Below the pieces are notes generated by a model. The model was not told the DNA's origin. It ran no database searches and was given only the letters and a program-made list of their open reading frames with translations. The translations under genes and the position numbers were made by a program. Shown piece after piece: positions 26,636 to 36,479 of a DNA stretch of 64,000 nt; position 1 is the stretch's first letter, and each line of letters starts with the position of its first letter. Source of the DNA: Sagittula marina (GTDB taxonomy: Bacteria > Pseudomonadota > Alphaproteobacteria > Rhodobacterales > Rhodobacteraceae); NCBI RefSeq assembly GCF_014196795.1, contig NZ_JACIEJ010000007.1, forward strand, positions 1 through 64,000, in the 5' to 3' direction.

Positions 26636-28066
26636 ATGACAAGCACCGACATCGGGCTTTGGGTCACTGGCGGGATGCTGGTGATGGTAATTTTGGGGAT
26701 GCGCGTGGCCTATGCGGCGGCCATGGCGGGGTTTGTCGGGCTGATCTGGATTTTCTGGTCCAAGACGGGCTACGCGCCGGATCGCTTTTTCTACTTCAAC
26801 GAACGGCGGGAGATGTGGGACGGCGCACTCGGCAAAGCCTTCCTGACGGCGGGGCAGGTGCCTCACGGCAAGGTCACGAACCAAGCGTTGTCTTTGATCC
26901 CGACGTTTATCCTGATCGGCTATCTTGCCTATTACGCAGGCCTGACCCGTGCGCTGTTCGAGGCGGCAAAGCGGTGGATCGCCTGGTTGCCGGGCGGGCT
27001 GGCCGTGTCGACGGTGTTTGCCACCGCAGGTTTTGCCGCCGTGTCCGGCGCGTCGGTGGCAACGGCGGCGGTCTTTGCCCGCATCGCCATTCCGGAAATG
27101 CTCAAAGTCGGTTACGACAAGCGTTTTGCGGCGGGGGTCGTTGCGGCGGGCGGAACGCTGGCGTCGCTCATCCCGCCCTCGGCGATCCTTGTGATCTATG
27201 CGATCATCGTGGAGCAGGACGTGGGCAGGCTGCTGTTGGCGGGGTTCATTCCCGGCATGTTCTCGGCCTTTGTCTACGCGGCGTTGATCGTGGGGCTTGC
27301 GCTGACCATCCCGAATTTCGGACCACCGGTCACGGGGTTCACGTGGAAACAACGCTTTGAAAGCCTGCCACCGGCGCTGCCCATTGTTGCCGTGGTCGTG
27401 ATCATCGTCTTCTTTGTGTACAATCCGTTTGGGGGCGATGCCTGGGGCACGCCGACCGAAGGGGGTGCCATCGGGGCCTTTATCGTCTTTCTCATGGCGC
27501 TGTGGCGCGGGATGCGTTGGCCGGAGCTGAAGGATGCCCTGGTGGAAACCGCCAAGCTGTCGATCATGATCTTTACCATCATCTGGGGTGTGCTGATCTA
27601 CGTGCGGTTCCTCGGGTTTGCGCAGTTGCCCAAGGTGTTTTCGGATTGGATCACGTCGCTGGACTATCCGCCGATGCTGATCCTGATCTGCATCCTGCTG
27701 GCCTACGCCGTGCTGGGCATGTTCATGGATGCCATCGGGATGCTGCTGCTGACCTTGCCGGTGGTGTATCCGGCAGTCATGGCGCTGAACGGGGGCGAGT
27801 TTGTGTCTGCGGCGGACAGTGCCTTTGGCATGAACGGGACGATGTGCGCGATCTGGTTCGGCATTCTGGTGGTGAAGATGGCGGAGTTCTGTCTGATCAC
27901 GCCGCCCATTGGCCTGAACTGTTTTGTGGTGGCGGGCGTGCGCCCCGAACTGTCGGTGCAGGATGTGTTTCGGGGCGTCATGCCGTTCTTTGTCGCGGAT
28001 GCCGTGACGATTGCGCTGCTGGTGGCTTTCCCGGCCATCGTGCTGTGGTTGCCGTCTTTGGCATGA
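26636..28066 (+). CDS. TRAP transporter large permease (DctM family), second system
   Basis: This 476-residue membrane protein is somewhat longer than usual because of an insert at about residues 40-80 (containing FYFNERREMWDGALGKA) between the first helices. DctM signatures are present: GASVATAAVFARIAIPEM, IPPSAILVIYAIIVEQDV, TPTEGGAIGAF and GMFMDAIGMLLLTLPVVYP. It imports the ligand delivered by the DctP protein using an ion gradient. Insert-bearing large permeases of this sort form a distinct TRAP subgroup. Confidence 0.92.
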   Translation: MTSTDIGLWVTGGMLVMVILGMRVAYAAAMAGFVGLIWIFWSKTGYAPDRFFYFNERREMWDGALGKAFLTAGQVPHGKVTNQALSLIPTFILIGYLAYYAGLTRALFEAAKRWIAWLPGGLAVSTVFATAGFAAVSGASVATAAVFARIAIPEMLKVGYDKRFAAGVVAAGGTLASLIPPSAILVIYAIIVEQDVGRLLLAGFIPGMFSAFVYAALIVGLALTIPNFGPPVTGFTWKQRFESLPPALPIVAVVVIIVFFVYNPFGGDAWGTPTEGGAIGAFIVFLMALWRGMRWPELKDALVETAKLSIMIFTIIWGVLIYVRFLGFAQLPKVFSDWITSLDYPPMLILICILLAYAVLGMFMDAIGMLLLTLPVVYPAVMALNGGEFVSAADSAFGMNGTMCAIWFGILVVKMAEFCLITPPIGLNCFVVAGVRPELSVQDVFRGVMPFFVADAVTIALLVAFPAIVLWLPSLA

Positions 28067-28071
28067 AGTCA

Positions 28072-28096
28072 GGTCGCCGGGCCGCGTCCGGCGACC
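28072..28096. terminator. Perfect GC-rich hairpin between convergent genes
   Basis: GGTCGCCGG, seven loop bases and CCGGCGACC form a perfect nine-pair stem directly after the dctM stop and just before the end of the convergent peptidase gene. There is no T run, so it may be a weak or factor-dependent bidirectional terminator. Confidence 0.5.
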
Positions 28097-28103
28097 GCAA
28101 GGG

Positions 28104-29072
28104 TCAGACGTGGCGCATGGCCTGATGCGCAAATCCCAGTTTCGAGCGTACCGGATCCGACAGCACAAAGGGGTACACGTCCGACAGATCCAGTGCGCGG
28201 TTGACGTGGTTGATTGCCATGGACAGATCGACCGCGAGCGTCAGCAACCGCTCTGTGTCGCTTTCGCGGTAGGCGTCGTAGCCCGACGGTGGACCCGAGG
28301 GCAGGGACAACCCTGACGCCGCCGCACTGTCCAACAGGTCGGTCAGGTGCAGCAGGTGCGCGATGGTTTCCGCCCAATCCTCGTGCGGGTGCGCGGTGGC
28401 GTAATCGGTGATATACGTCTGGCCCGGACTTTTGGGATTGGCGTAGTGTTGTTTCAATGCCTCGCCATAGTCCGCACGCTCATCCCCGAAACGCGCGCGG
28501 AAGTCGCTGAGGAAGCCTTGATCCTCTGCCAGCCGCTCGAACAAGAAGTGCGCCAGCTCGTGGCGCATGTGGCCGATCATGGTCCGATACAGTTCGCCCA
28601 TGTCTTCCTGGCGCTGCGCAAGTTCCGCGTCGGAGGCTTCGGACACGTTGATCGTGATCGTGCCGGCAGCATGTCCCATGGTGACCTGCGCCTCACCCTC
28701 GGCGGTCTGTTCCGAGAGCAGTTTGAACACCGGACGCCTGCCCTGGTCATTGGCGGTGAACCAGTCCCAGCGCATGACATTGGCAAGCACCCATCGCTTG
28801 GCTTCTTCGGTGCGCTGCCACAGCGGCAGGTTGTCCGGCTCGCGCAGGTCAGGGACCGTTTCGGTCATCGCACAGGACCGGCAAAGCCCACCGGTGTCGG
28901 CTTGCGTTTCTGCGGTCCAGTTGCAGCCGATGTCGGCGCGGTTTTTACAGGCCGTCCCGTGCGGTGTCATGGTTTGTGCGTCGGGGTCAAAATAAACCTG
29001 CGTCCCGCAGGTGCAGGCCGTGTTGTGAAACCAGAGCCGCGCATTGCAGGAGGGGCAGTGAAAGATTTGCAT
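28104..29072 (-). CDS. Putative zinc-binding metallopeptidase (zinc-ribbon plus HExxH)
   Basis: The 322-residue protein starts with a zinc ribbon (FHCPSC, TACTCG, with further Cys pairs at ADIGCNW and CRSC) and carries an HExxH metalloprotease motif in MRHELAHFLFE. A later HEDWAETIAH region could supply the third ligand. This matches a conserved family of putative zinc-binding peptidases of unknown substrate, presumably cytoplasmic because no signal peptide is seen. ATG 29072 with GGAG nearby puts the zinc ribbon at the N-terminus. It is divergent from the arsenic operon with 146 bases between. Confidence 0.85.
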   Translation of the reverse strand: MQIFHCPSCNARLWFHNTACTCGTQVYFDPDAQTMTPHGTACKNRADIGCNWTAETQADTGGLCRSCAMTETVPDLREPDNLPLWQRTEEAKRWVLANVMRWDWFTANDQGRRPVFKLLSEQTAEGEAQVTMGHAAGTITINVSEASDAELAQRQEDMGELYRTMIGHMRHELAHFLFERLAEDQGFLSDFRARFGDERADYGEALKQHYANPKSPGQTYITDYATAHPHEDWAETIAHLLHLTDLLDSAAASGLSLPSGPPSGYDAYRESDTERLLTLAVDLSMAINHVNRALDLSDVYPFVLSDPVRSKLGFAHQAMRHV

Positions 29073-29200
29073 TCTTGTATCTCCGTGACGACGGTCTCGT
29101 ATCACCTGGCCCTAGTGGCTGAGGTGTGCCGGTCATCGCATCTGAACGCTTCGGATTTGTTTGCGTTCCGGGCGAGAAAGGTCTTTTCCGAATCTTGTTA

Positions 29201-29216
29201 TTCCATTATTCTGGAA
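29201..29216. promoter_or_regulatory. Candidate ArsR operator at the arsR-arsC start
   Basis: TTCCA-N6-TGGAA is an inverted repeat ending three bases before the arsR-arsC start codon, so a bound repressor would cover the ribosome-binding region. ArsR proteins bind short AT-rich inverted repeats in their own promoters. The assignment is by position and symmetry. Confidence 0.4.
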
Positions 29217-29218
29217 AT

Positions 29219-30043
29219 ATGGAAAAAGAAGCGATAACTCAGCTGACAGCCTTGGCGCACCCACGCCGCCTGCGCCTGTTCCGCCTGCTTATGCGGCGGT
29301 ATCCCGAACAGGTGGCAGCGGGGGATCTGGCGCAGGCTCTGGGGTTGCCGGCCTCGTCGCTGTCAGCGGCGCTGACCCAGTTGCGACAGGCGGGTTTGGT
29401 GACACAGTCCCGTCACGGGACGTCGTTACTCTATGCGGCGGATCTGGGCGGGGCGGGGGCGCTGACCGATTATCTGATCTCTGATTGTTGCCGGGGCCGC
29501 GTAGAGACCTGTTTTGACAAAAAACTGCCTGAGGCGGACATGACGAAAACCTGGAATGTGCTGTTTGTGTGTTCGGGCAATTCTGCCCGGTCCATTTTTG
29601 CCGAGACGATCCTGCGAGATTGGGCGGGAGACAGGTTCAACGTGTTCTCTGCGGGGACGCGCCCACAGTCGACGCTGAATCCTTTCGCTGTGGAGCTGTT
29701 GCGCGCCAAAGGACATGACACCGGCGCGCTGCGCGCCAAACATGTATCAGAGTTTCAGGAGCAGAGCGCGCCACAGATGGATTTCGTCTTTACCGTCTGC
29801 GACACAGCCGCGAACGAAGAATGCCCGCCGTGGCCCGGACAGCCGATCACCGGTCATTGGGGCCAGGCCGATCCCGTCGCGGCCACCGGCACCGAGGCGG
29901 AAAAACGCCTCGCCTTTCAACAGGCATACGGCGGACTGAAACGCCGGATCAAAGCCTTTGCTGCGCTGCCGGTCGACACGCTCGACCGGGCCAGCCTGCA
30001 GCGGCAGATCGATGATATCGCACGTGAGAAAGAAGACCTATGA
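29219..30043 (+). CDS. ArsR repressor fused to thioredoxin-linked arsenate reductase (ArsC)
   Basis: The 274-residue fusion has an ArsR winged helix (residues about 1-100) ending in a cysteine cluster C90-C91-x6-C98, suited to binding As(III). An arsenate reductase of the low-molecular-weight phosphatase fold (about 112-274) follows, with P-loop C118-SGNSARS and redox cysteines C194 and C202 in [12 protein letters not shown]. It would both sense arsenite and reduce arsenate. ATG 29219 gives a clean ArsR N-terminus. It overlaps the GAPDH gene by 4 bases (ATGA). Confidence 0.92.
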   Translation: MEKEAITQLTALAHPRRLRLFRLLMRRYPEQVAAGDLAQALGLPASSLSAALTQLRQAGLVTQSRHGTSLLYAADLGGAGALTDYLISDCCRGRVETCFDKKLPEADMTKTWNVLFVCSGNSARSIFAETILRDWAGDRFNVFSAGTRPQSTLNPFAVELLRAKGHDTGALRAKHVSEFQEQSAPQMDFVFTVCDTAANEECPPWPGQPITGHWGQADPVAATGTEAEKRLAFQQAYGGLKRRIKAFAALPVDTLDRASLQRQIDDIAREKEDL

Positions 30044-31038
30044 CTGTTTACGCGTTGAATGGCCTTGGCCGAATGGGGAAACTGGCTTTGAAGCCGCTGC
30101 TTGAGGCCGGGATCGACATTGCCTGGATCAACGACGCGGTGGGTGATCCGGAAATGCATGCGCATTTGCTGGAATTCGATACGGTGCACGGTCGCTGGGA
30201 CGCAACATTCGACCACGATGCGGACAGCCTGACCATCAACGGCACGCGCTTGCCTGTCTTTGGCGAAAAGAGTCTCGCAAAGCTGCCGCTCGACGGGGTG
30301 GACGTCGTGATAGATTGCACCGGCTATTTCAAGACGGCGGAGCGCATCCAGCCGTATTTTGACGCCGGCGTGAAAAAGGTTGTGGTCTCTGCCCCGGTGA
30401 AGGACGGCAAAACCGCCAATATCGTGGTGGGCGTGAACGACGACACCTATGATCCGGCCGTGCATGATATCGTCACGGCCGCGTCGTGTACCACGAATTG
30501 CCTCGCCCCGGTGGTGAAGGTCATTCACGAGGGGCTGGGGATCAAACATGGGTCGATCACCACCATCCACGACGTGACGAACACGCAAACACTTGTAGAT
30601 CGTCCGGCCAAGGACCTTCGCCGCGCACGGTCTGCGTTGAACTCGCTGATCCCTACGTCCACGGGCTCGGCCACCGCGATTACGTTGATCTACCCTGAAC
30701 TGAAAGGTCGTTTGAACGGCCATGCAATACGGGTGCCGTTGCTGAATGCGTCGTTGACCGATTGTGTCTTTGAGGTCGAGCGGGAGACAACGGTTGAGGA
30801 GGTCAACGCCCTGTTCCAGGCCGCCGCCGAAGGACCTCTCGCAGGCATTCTGGGCTACGAGGAACGTCCGCTTGTGTCTTGCGACTACATCAATGACGCA
30901 AGGTCGAGCATCGTGGACGCGCCGTCGACGATGGTGATCAACGGCACGCAGGTGAAGGTCTACGCCTGGTACGATAACGAATGGGGCTACGCACAGCGAT
31001 TGGCAGATGTGGCCTTGATGGTTGGTCGTAGCCTTTGA
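30040..31038 (+). CDS. ArsJ-associated glyceraldehyde-3-phosphate dehydrogenase
   Basis: The 332-residue GAPDH has a Rossmann start [17 protein letters not shown], the catalytic cysteine in [12 protein letters not shown], the T-x-x-x-x-T/R phosphate sites around STGSATAI, and the C-terminal [10 protein letters not shown]. Encoded between arsC and arsJ, it should use arsenate in place of phosphate to form 1-arseno-3-phosphoglycerate. ArsJ exports this product, which then hydrolyses and releases arsenate outside. This is the described GAPDH/ArsJ route of arsenate resistance. Confidence 0.92.
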   Translation: MTVYALNGLGRMGKLALKPLLEAGIDIAWINDAVGDPEMHAHLLEFDTVHGRWDATFDHDADSLTINGTRLPVFGEKSLAKLPLDGVDVVIDCTGYFKTAERIQPYFDAGVKKVVVSAPVKDGKTANIVVGVNDDTYDPAVHDIVTAASCTTNCLAPVVKVIHEGLGIKHGSITTIHDVTNTQTLVDRPAKDLRRARSALNSLIPTSTGSATAITLIYPELKGRLNGHAIRVPLLNASLTDCVFEVERETTVEEVNALFQAAAEGPLAGILGYEERPLVSCDYINDARSSIVDAPSTMVINGTQVKVYAWYDNEWGYAQRLADVALMVGRSL

Positions 31039-31091
31039 TAGGCGGTCTTTTTGCGGCCTTGGAATGAGTACGTGCCAAAGCAAAGAAGCCT

Positions 31092-31113
31092 CAAAGCGCA
31101 GGTTGCGCCTTTG
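31092..31113. repeat. Imperfect hairpin in the GAPDH-arsJ gap
   Basis: CAAAGCGCA and TGCGCCTTTG pair with one bulged base around a two-base centre. It lies 54 bases after the GAPDH stop and 79 bases before arsJ. It could be an mRNA processing or attenuation element; no T run follows. Confidence 0.35.
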
Positions 31114-31191
31114 CTTGCATAAAGACTGCCGGGTCAGCCAACACAGGGCGCTCGGGACAGAGCCCCAAACAACAGCAGGGTGCAGATCAAA

Positions 31192-32445
31192 ATGACATTC
31201 ACAACGGCGCGTCCGCTCGCGGCCTACATCACTGTCACCGGGGCCTATTGGGTCTTTATGCTGACCGATGGCGCGCTCAGGATGCTTGTGCTGCTGCATT
31301 TTCACACGCTCGGGTTCAGCCCGGTTCAGCTGGCCTACCTGTTTGTGCTTTACGAAGTGGCAGGTGTCATCACCAACCTCTCAGCCGGGTGGATCGCGGC
31401 GCGGTTTGGTTTGACCTCGACGCTTTACGCGGGGCTTGGCTTGCAGGTTGTGGCGCTGCTGGCGCTGGCACAACTGGATCCTGCCTGGGGGCTTAGCGCG
31501 TCGGTGGTCTTTGTCATGCTGGTACAGGGGGTCTCTGGCGTGGCCAAGGATCTGTCCAAGATGTCCGCCAAATCCGCTGTCAAGTTTCTGGCCCCCAGCG
31601 GGCAAGGCGGGCTGTTTCGGTGGGTCGCGCTGCTTACGGGCTCAAAGAACGCGGTCAAGGGTATCGGGTTCCTGCTTGGCGCGGTGATGCTGGCATTTGC
31701 CGGGTTCCGCCCGTCGATTTACGCGATGGCGGCGATCCTCATGGCGGTCCTGCTGGTGATTGTGCTGCGGATGCCGGGCGGGCTGCCGATGGGCAAGAAA
31801 GGGGTCAAATTCACGTCCGTCTTTTCGAGGGATCGGAATGTGAACTGGCTTTCAGCGGCGCGGGTGTTTCTCTTTGGGGCCCGCGATGTGTGGTTCGTGG
31901 TGGGGATCCCGGTCTATTTTTACGCCGTGCTCTCTGACGGATCGGAGGCTGGCAACCGCGCCGCGTTCTTCATCATCGGCAGCTTTATGGCGGTATGGAC
32001 GATCCTCTACGGCGCGGTTCAGGCCTACGCGCCCAAGGTGTTGCGTGCGGCGACGCGACCCGAGGCGCAGCTTGTCACTGCTGCCAAGGGCTGGGCCATG
32101 GCGCTGGTTCCGGTGCCGCTGGTGCTTGCCGTATTGGTGAGTGTCGCGGGGGGCGCTGCCGCGTGGCTGACCGCGACGATCATCGCGGGACTGCTGGTGT
32201 TCGGCGCCGTTTTTGCCGTGAATTCGTCGCTTCACAGCTATCTGATCCTCGCCTTCTCTCACGGGGATCGGGTCACCATGGACGTGGGGTTCTACTATAT
32301 GGCCAACGCGGCGGGGAGGCTGTTGGGCACGCTGTTGTCGGGGGTGAGTTACCAGATCGGCGGGTTGCCTGCCTGTCTGGGCACGGCTGCCGTGATGGTC
32401 GCCTTCAGCGCTATTGGGTCTGGCCGCTTGCGCGCGTCGGGCTGA
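31192..32445 (+). CDS. arsJ: Organoarsenical efflux permease ArsJ (MFS type)
   Basis: The 417-residue protein has about 12 transmembrane segments. ArsJ-type sequence features include TGAYWVFMLTDGALRMLVLLHF, VQGVSGVAKDLSKMSAKSAVK and FFIIGSFMAVWTILYGAVQA. It exports 1-arseno-3-phosphoglycerate made by the adjacent GAPDH. The ATG at 31192 was preferred to an in-frame GTG four codons earlier. The arsenic operon ends here, convergent with the MarR gene. Confidence 0.92.
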   Translation: MTFTTARPLAAYITVTGAYWVFMLTDGALRMLVLLHFHTLGFSPVQLAYLFVLYEVAGVITNLSAGWIAARFGLTSTLYAGLGLQVVALLALAQLDPAWGLSASVVFVMLVQGVSGVAKDLSKMSAKSAVKFLAPSGQGGLFRWVALLTGSKNAVKGIGFLLGAVMLAFAGFRPSIYAMAAILMAVLLVIVLRMPGGLPMGKKGVKFTSVFSRDRNVNWLSAARVFLFGARDVWFVVGIPVYFYAVLSDGSEAGNRAAFFIIGSFMAVWTILYGAVQAYAPKVLRAATRPEAQLVTAAKGWAMALVPVPLVLAVLVSVAGGAAAWLTATIIAGLLVFGAVFAVNSSLHSYLILAFSHGDRVTMDVGFYYMANAAGRLLGTLLSGVSYQIGGLPACLGTAAVMVAFSAIGSGRLRASG

Positions 32446-32510
32446 CGCCTTGCGCTGGGCGGTCGGGCCGAGATGCTCCTCGCCGCCGGAACGCACATGA
32501 AAAAAGTGGC

Positions 32511-32975
32511 TCAGCGTGCGGACACTTCGCGCAGCAGTGCTTCCAGTCCATCTTCCAACCCGGCGAAGGCGTCGGCCAGCCGCGCCTCGATTTCTTGCTG
32601 GTAGGCCATTGCCAAGGGAAGAAGGTCCGCCATCAGTGCGCGCCCCTTGTCAGTCAGCGCAAGCCGCACCAGCCGCCGGTCACCTGCATCCTGTGCCTTG
32701 ACGATCAGGCCGGCTGCCTCCAGCCGGGATGCGGCGCGGCTGACCTTGCTTTTTTCCATGGCCACGCGCGCCTCGATGTCGCGCACAGAGACTGTCTGTG
32801 CACCGTCCACGGGTTTGGCCAAGTGCACAAGCACGCGCCATTCCGGGATCGAGACGCCAAACCGCGCCCGATACTGCCGTGCCAGTTCTTCGGACGTACG
32901 GTCGGCGGCAACGGCCAGCCGATACGGCGTGAAATGGCTTAGATCGAAGTCGGGCAGGGGAGGCTTGTTTGTCAT
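32511..32975 (-). CDS. MarR-family regulator divergent from hmgA (probable HmgR)
   Basis: The 154-residue protein has a MarR winged helix: FGVSIPEWRVLVHLAK, a recognition region VAMEKSKVSRAASRLEAAGLI and the wing DAGDRRLVRLALTDKGRAL. MarR regulators of homogentisate genes repress them until the ring substrate appears. Divergent placement and a perfect palindrome between the two starts support this role. ATG 32975 has an AAGGA site; the in-frame ATG 12 codons upstream has none. Confidence 0.85.
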   Translation of the reverse strand: MTNKPPLPDFDLSHFTPYRLAVAADRTSEELARQYRARFGVSIPEWRVLVHLAKPVDGAQTVSVRDIEARVAMEKSKVSRAASRLEAAGLIVKAQDAGDRRLVRLALTDKGRALMADLLPLAMAYQQEIEARLADAFAGLEDGLEALLREVSAR

Positions 32976-33047
32976 GGCATTCCTTTTGACCCAAACCGGG
33001 CACAGGCGCAAAGGTGAACCGCCTTTACAACATTATGGTTGACTTCA

Positions 33048-33059
33048 TTGCATATGCAA
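33048..33059. promoter_or_regulatory. Palindromic operator between the MarR gene and hmgA
   Basis: TTGCATATGCAA is a perfect 12-base palindrome 41 bases upstream of hmgA and 72 bases upstream of the MarR gene. Both size and position suit a MarR dimer controlling both genes. Confidence 0.6.
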
Positions 33060-33100
33060 CGAATATTCACGGCAACCGCAGTCACCAGGGAGGAGACGGG

Positions 33101-34456
33101 ATGACCACGCAAGATTTGCCGCAGGGTATGATCCGAGCGCCGCAGGGTGCCGGTCCGCACGAGGGTTACATGCCGGGCTTTGGCAATGACTTTGAGTCGG
33201 AGGCCCTGCCAGATGCGCTTCCACAGGGCATGAATTCGCCGCAAAAGTGCAACTACGGCCTGTACGGTGAGCAACTCTCGGGCACGGCCTTTACTGTGCA
33301 TCCGCCGGAGCGCACCTGGGTGTATCGCATTCGGCCATCGGTCAAACACTCCACGCGCTATACGCGGATCGATCTTCCCTACTGGGAAACTGCGCCCCAC
33401 CAGCCTGCGGATGTGATTTCTCTCGGGCAATACCGTTGGGACGCGGTGCCGCATACCGATGAGCCGCTCACCTGGCTGACCGGAATGCGCACCATGACCA
33501 CCGCAGGGGATGTGAATACCCAAGTGGGCATGGCCAGTCACATCTACCTTGTGACTGAAAGCATGGTGGACAGCTACTTCTACTCGGCGGATTCCGAATT
33601 GCTGGTTGTGCCGCAGGAGGGGCGCTTGCGCTTTTGCACCGAGCTTGGCGTGCTTGACGTGGCCCCCAAGGAGATCGCCATTCTGCCGCGCGGTCTTGTC
33701 TATCGGGTCGAGGTGCTCGACGGGCCGTGCCGCGGCTTCGTCTGTGAAAACTACGGCCAGAAGTTCGAATTGCCGGCCCGTGGCCCCATCGGGGCCAATG
33801 CCATGGCCAACCCGCGTGACTTTAAGGCGCCCGTGGCGGCGTTTGAGGATCGCGAGGTGCCCTCGACCTTGACGATCAAATGGTGCGGACAGTTTCACGA
33901 GACAAAGATCGCGCAAAGCCCGCTGGACGTGGTGGCGTGGCATGGCAATTACGCGCCTTACAAATACGACCTGACCACCTATTGCCCGGTCGGCGCCATT
34001 TTGTTCGACCATCCCGACCCGTCGATCTTTACCGTCCTGACCGCGCCGTCGGGGTCTCCGGGCACGGCCAATATCGACTTCGTTCTGTTTCGTGAACGCT
34101 GGATGGTGGCAGAAAATACGTTCCGCCCGCCGTGGTATCACAAGAACATCATGTCCGAATTGATGGGCAACATCTACGGCCAGTATGACGCCAAACCGCA
34201 GGGCTTTGCCCCCGGCGGCATGTCGCTGCACAACATGATGCTGCCGCATGGGCCGGACCGTGATGCGTTCGAGAGCGCGTCGAATTCCAACCTCGGGCCG
34301 CGGAAGCTTGAAAGCACCATGTCCTTCATGTTCGAGACCCGCTTTCCGCAGCATCTGACGGAATTCGCTGGCAAGGAAGCGCCGTTGCAGGACGATTACA
34401 TCGACTGCTGGGACAGTCTGGAGAAGAAGTTCGACGGTACGCCCGGCACCAAATGA
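33101..34456 (+). CDS. hmgA: Homogentisate 1,2-dioxygenase
   Basis: The 451-residue enzyme has the expected length and family motifs: [15 protein letters not shown] near the start, the iron-ligand region [12 protein letters not shown] with His and Glu, and the later [12 protein letters not shown] histidine. It cleaves the ring of homogentisate to maleylacetoacetate with Fe(II) and oxygen, in the cytoplasm. ATG 33101 follows GGGAGGAGACGGG; the open frame extends upstream through the operator and is not translated there. It is the first gene of the operon with maiA and fahA. Confidence 0.97.
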   Translation: MTTQDLPQGMIRAPQGAGPHEGYMPGFGNDFESEALPDALPQGMNSPQKCNYGLYGEQLSGTAFTVHPPERTWVYRIRPSVKHSTRYTRIDLPYWETAPHQPADVISLGQYRWDAVPHTDEPLTWLTGMRTMTTAGDVNTQVGMASHIYLVTESMVDSYFYSADSELLVVPQEGRLRFCTELGVLDVAPKEIAILPRGLVYRVEVLDGPCRGFVCENYGQKFELPARGPIGANAMANPRDFKAPVAAFEDREVPSTLTIKWCGQFHETKIAQSPLDVVAWHGNYAPYKYDLTTYCPVGAILFDHPDPSIFTVLTAPSGSPGTANIDFVLFRERWMVAENTFRPPWYHKNIMSELMGNIYGQYDAKPQGFAPGGMSLHNMMLPHGPDRDAFESASNSNLGPRKLESTMSFMFETRFPQHLTEFAGKEAPLQDDYIDCWDSLEKKFDGTPGTK

Positions 34457-34505
34457 ACGGCAATCCGCAATCTTGCACGTCGGAGCCAAGGGGAGGGCCT
34501 GTGCG

Positions 34506-35156
34506 ATGATCCTGTACAGCTACTGGCGTTCCACGACGTCCATGCGGGTGCGCGCGGCGCTTAACGTGAAGGGCGTGGCCTACGACATCGCACCAGTCAA
34601 CCTGCTGGAAGGGGCGCAACGCGCGTCCGACTACGCAGCCTTGAACCCTGTGGAAGCGGTGCCAACGCTGGTGCTGAAAGACGGCACAGCGCTGACACAA
34701 TCCATGGCGATCCTCGACTGGCTCGAAGAGACGCATCCGGAGCCGCCTTTGCTGCCCGCCGCCCCGGTTGCCCGTGCACATGTGCGGGCAGCGGCACAAA
34801 CCATTGCGATGGATATTCATCCGGTGAACAATCTCAAGGTTTTAGCGCATCTCAAAACGCGCGGCTTTGACGATCTGGCGGCGACAGATTGGATATGTCA
34901 CTGGATGGCGCGTGGTCTTGCCGCGTACCAACGCTTGATTGCAAAAGAGGGGCGGTTCAGCTTTGGCGATGAGCTGACGCAGGCCGACCTGTGCTTGGTG
35001 GCGCAGATGGTCAATGCCCGCCGTTGGGGGCTGGATCTTGCGCCGCTGACCCGCCTGACCGAAATTGACAGCGCCGTGCGAGATATCCCCGCGATCCGCG
35101 CGGCGCTGCCCGAAAATCAACCCGATGCCCCGATGAAGGAGGCCATATGCCCCTGA
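34506..35156 (+). CDS. maiA: Maleylacetoacetate isomerase (zeta-class GST)
   Basis: The 216-residue protein has the zeta GST active-site motif SYWRSTTSMRVRAALN with the SSxxxR-type serine/arginine environment, followed by NPVEAVPTLV and QSMAILDWLEE. It isomerises maleylacetoacetate to fumarylacetoacetate using glutathione. It lies between hmgA and fahA and overlaps fahA by 10 bases, so the three steps are co-expressed. Confidence 0.95.
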   Translation: MILYSYWRSTTSMRVRAALNVKGVAYDIAPVNLLEGAQRASDYAALNPVEAVPTLVLKDGTALTQSMAILDWLEETHPEPPLLPAAPVARAHVRAAAQTIAMDIHPVNNLKVLAHLKTRGFDDLAATDWICHWMARGLAAYQRLIAKEGRFSFGDELTQADLCLVAQMVNARRWGLDLAPLTRLTEIDSAVRDIPAIRAALPENQPDAPMKEAICP

Positions 35157-36406
35157 ACATAAGCTGGGTCGAAAGCGCAAACACGCCCGACACCGATTTC
35201 CCCCTCAACAACTTGCCCTACGGCGCTTTCGTCAGCGACGCGGGAGAGCCGCATTGCGGTGTGGCAATCGGGGATATGATCCTTGATGTGACCGCGCTGG
35301 AGGCTGATGGCGTGCTTGCCGTGCCCGAGGAGGAGGAGGTCTTCTTTTTCGGTGACTGGAGCGAGTTCATGACACTCGGGCCAGAGATCTGGACCGGTTT
35401 TCGTGACGCGCTGACAGAGCTTCTGTCAGAGGCCTACGCAGATCCGCAGGGCCTGACGGGCTACATGGTGCCACAAGTGGGCACGCAAATGCTCATGCCG
35501 TTCACCGTCTCCGAGTTCACCGATTTCTACGCCTCGAAAAACCATGCCAGCAACGTTGGCACCATGTTTCGCGGGCCGGAAAATGCGCTGCCGCCAAATT
35601 GGTTGTCGATGCCCATCGGCTACAACGGCCGTGCCTCGTCTGTGGTGGTCTCGGGCACCGATGTGCGCCGTCCCTGGGGACAACTCAAATCTCCTGATGC
35701 CGAGTTGCCGGTCTTCGCGCCCTGCAAACGCTTCGACATCGAGTTGGAAATGGGCGCGATCGTGGGTCAGCCATCCGAAGGGCCGGTGACGGTTGCAGAA
35801 GCAGACGACATGATCTTCGGGTATGTGCTGCTGAACGACTGGTCCGCGCGCGACATTCAGGCTTGGGAATACCAGCCGCTTGGCCCGTTTCAGTCGAAGG
35901 CGACAGCCACCACTATCTCGCCTTGGATCGTGCCCAAAGCGGCATTGGAAGAGTTCCGGGTGGACACACCCAACCGCGAACGTCCCCTGCTTGAGCACCT
36001 GACGGAACCCGGCCCGATGTTGTACGACATTGCGCTGGAGGTCGGCATGGCCCCCGAAGGCAAATCCGAAACGGTCATCGCGCGCACCAATTATCGTGAA
36101 ATGTACTACTCTTCGGCGCAGCAGCTGGCGCATCACAGCACCTCCGGTTGCCCGATGCGCGTCGGTGATCTGCTTGGTTCCGGCACCATCTCGGGTCCGG
36201 AAAAGGACCAGCGCGGCGCGCTTTTGGAAATCACCTGGGGCGGCAAGGAGCCAATCACGCTGGACACCGGCGAAACCCGCAGCTTCATCGAAGACGGCGA
36301 CACGCTGACCTTGCGTGGCGCGGCCATTGGTGATGGCTATCGCGTAGGCTTCGGTGCCTGCGTGGGCACGGTGCTGCCCGCACTGGACGACCCGTACAAG
36401 CGCTAA
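35147..36406 (+). CDS. fahA: Fumarylacetoacetase
   Basis: The 419-residue enzyme has the typical FAA-hydrolase layout: an N-terminal SH3-like part, catalytic FYASKNHASNVGTMFRG, metal ligands in RFDIELEMGAIVG and LLNDWSARDIQAWEYQPLGPF, and YYSSAQQLAHHSTSGCPMRVGDLLGSGTISG. It hydrolyses fumarylacetoacetate to fumarate and acetoacetate, the last step of homogentisate breakdown. The start ATG lies inside the end of maiA. Confidence 0.96.
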   Translation: MPLNISWVESANTPDTDFPLNNLPYGAFVSDAGEPHCGVAIGDMILDVTALEADGVLAVPEEEEVFFFGDWSEFMTLGPEIWTGFRDALTELLSEAYADPQGLTGYMVPQVGTQMLMPFTVSEFTDFYASKNHASNVGTMFRGPENALPPNWLSMPIGYNGRASSVVVSGTDVRRPWGQLKSPDAELPVFAPCKRFDIELEMGAIVGQPSEGPVTVAEADDMIFGYVLLNDWSARDIQAWEYQPLGPFQSKATATTISPWIVPKAALEEFRVDTPNRERPLLEHLTEPGPMLYDIALEVGMAPEGKSETVIARTNYREMYYSSAQQLAHHSTSGCPMRVGDLLGSGTISGPEKDQRGALLEITWGGKEPITLDTGETRSFIEDGDTLTLRGAAIGDGYRVGFGACVGTVLPALDDPYKR

Positions 36407-36479
36407 GCCGTTTCTCGGCTTCGCAAAAACTCAAATCCGCGCCGTCAACAGGCGCACCCGACAGAAGGACACGGAAAAT

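Noticed and set aside
24809-28168. Minus-strand open frame of 1119 codons
   Set aside because: It lies wholly antisense to the three TRAP genes and its translation is rich in Arg, His, Gln and Pro, with no domain. It is a high-GC shadow.
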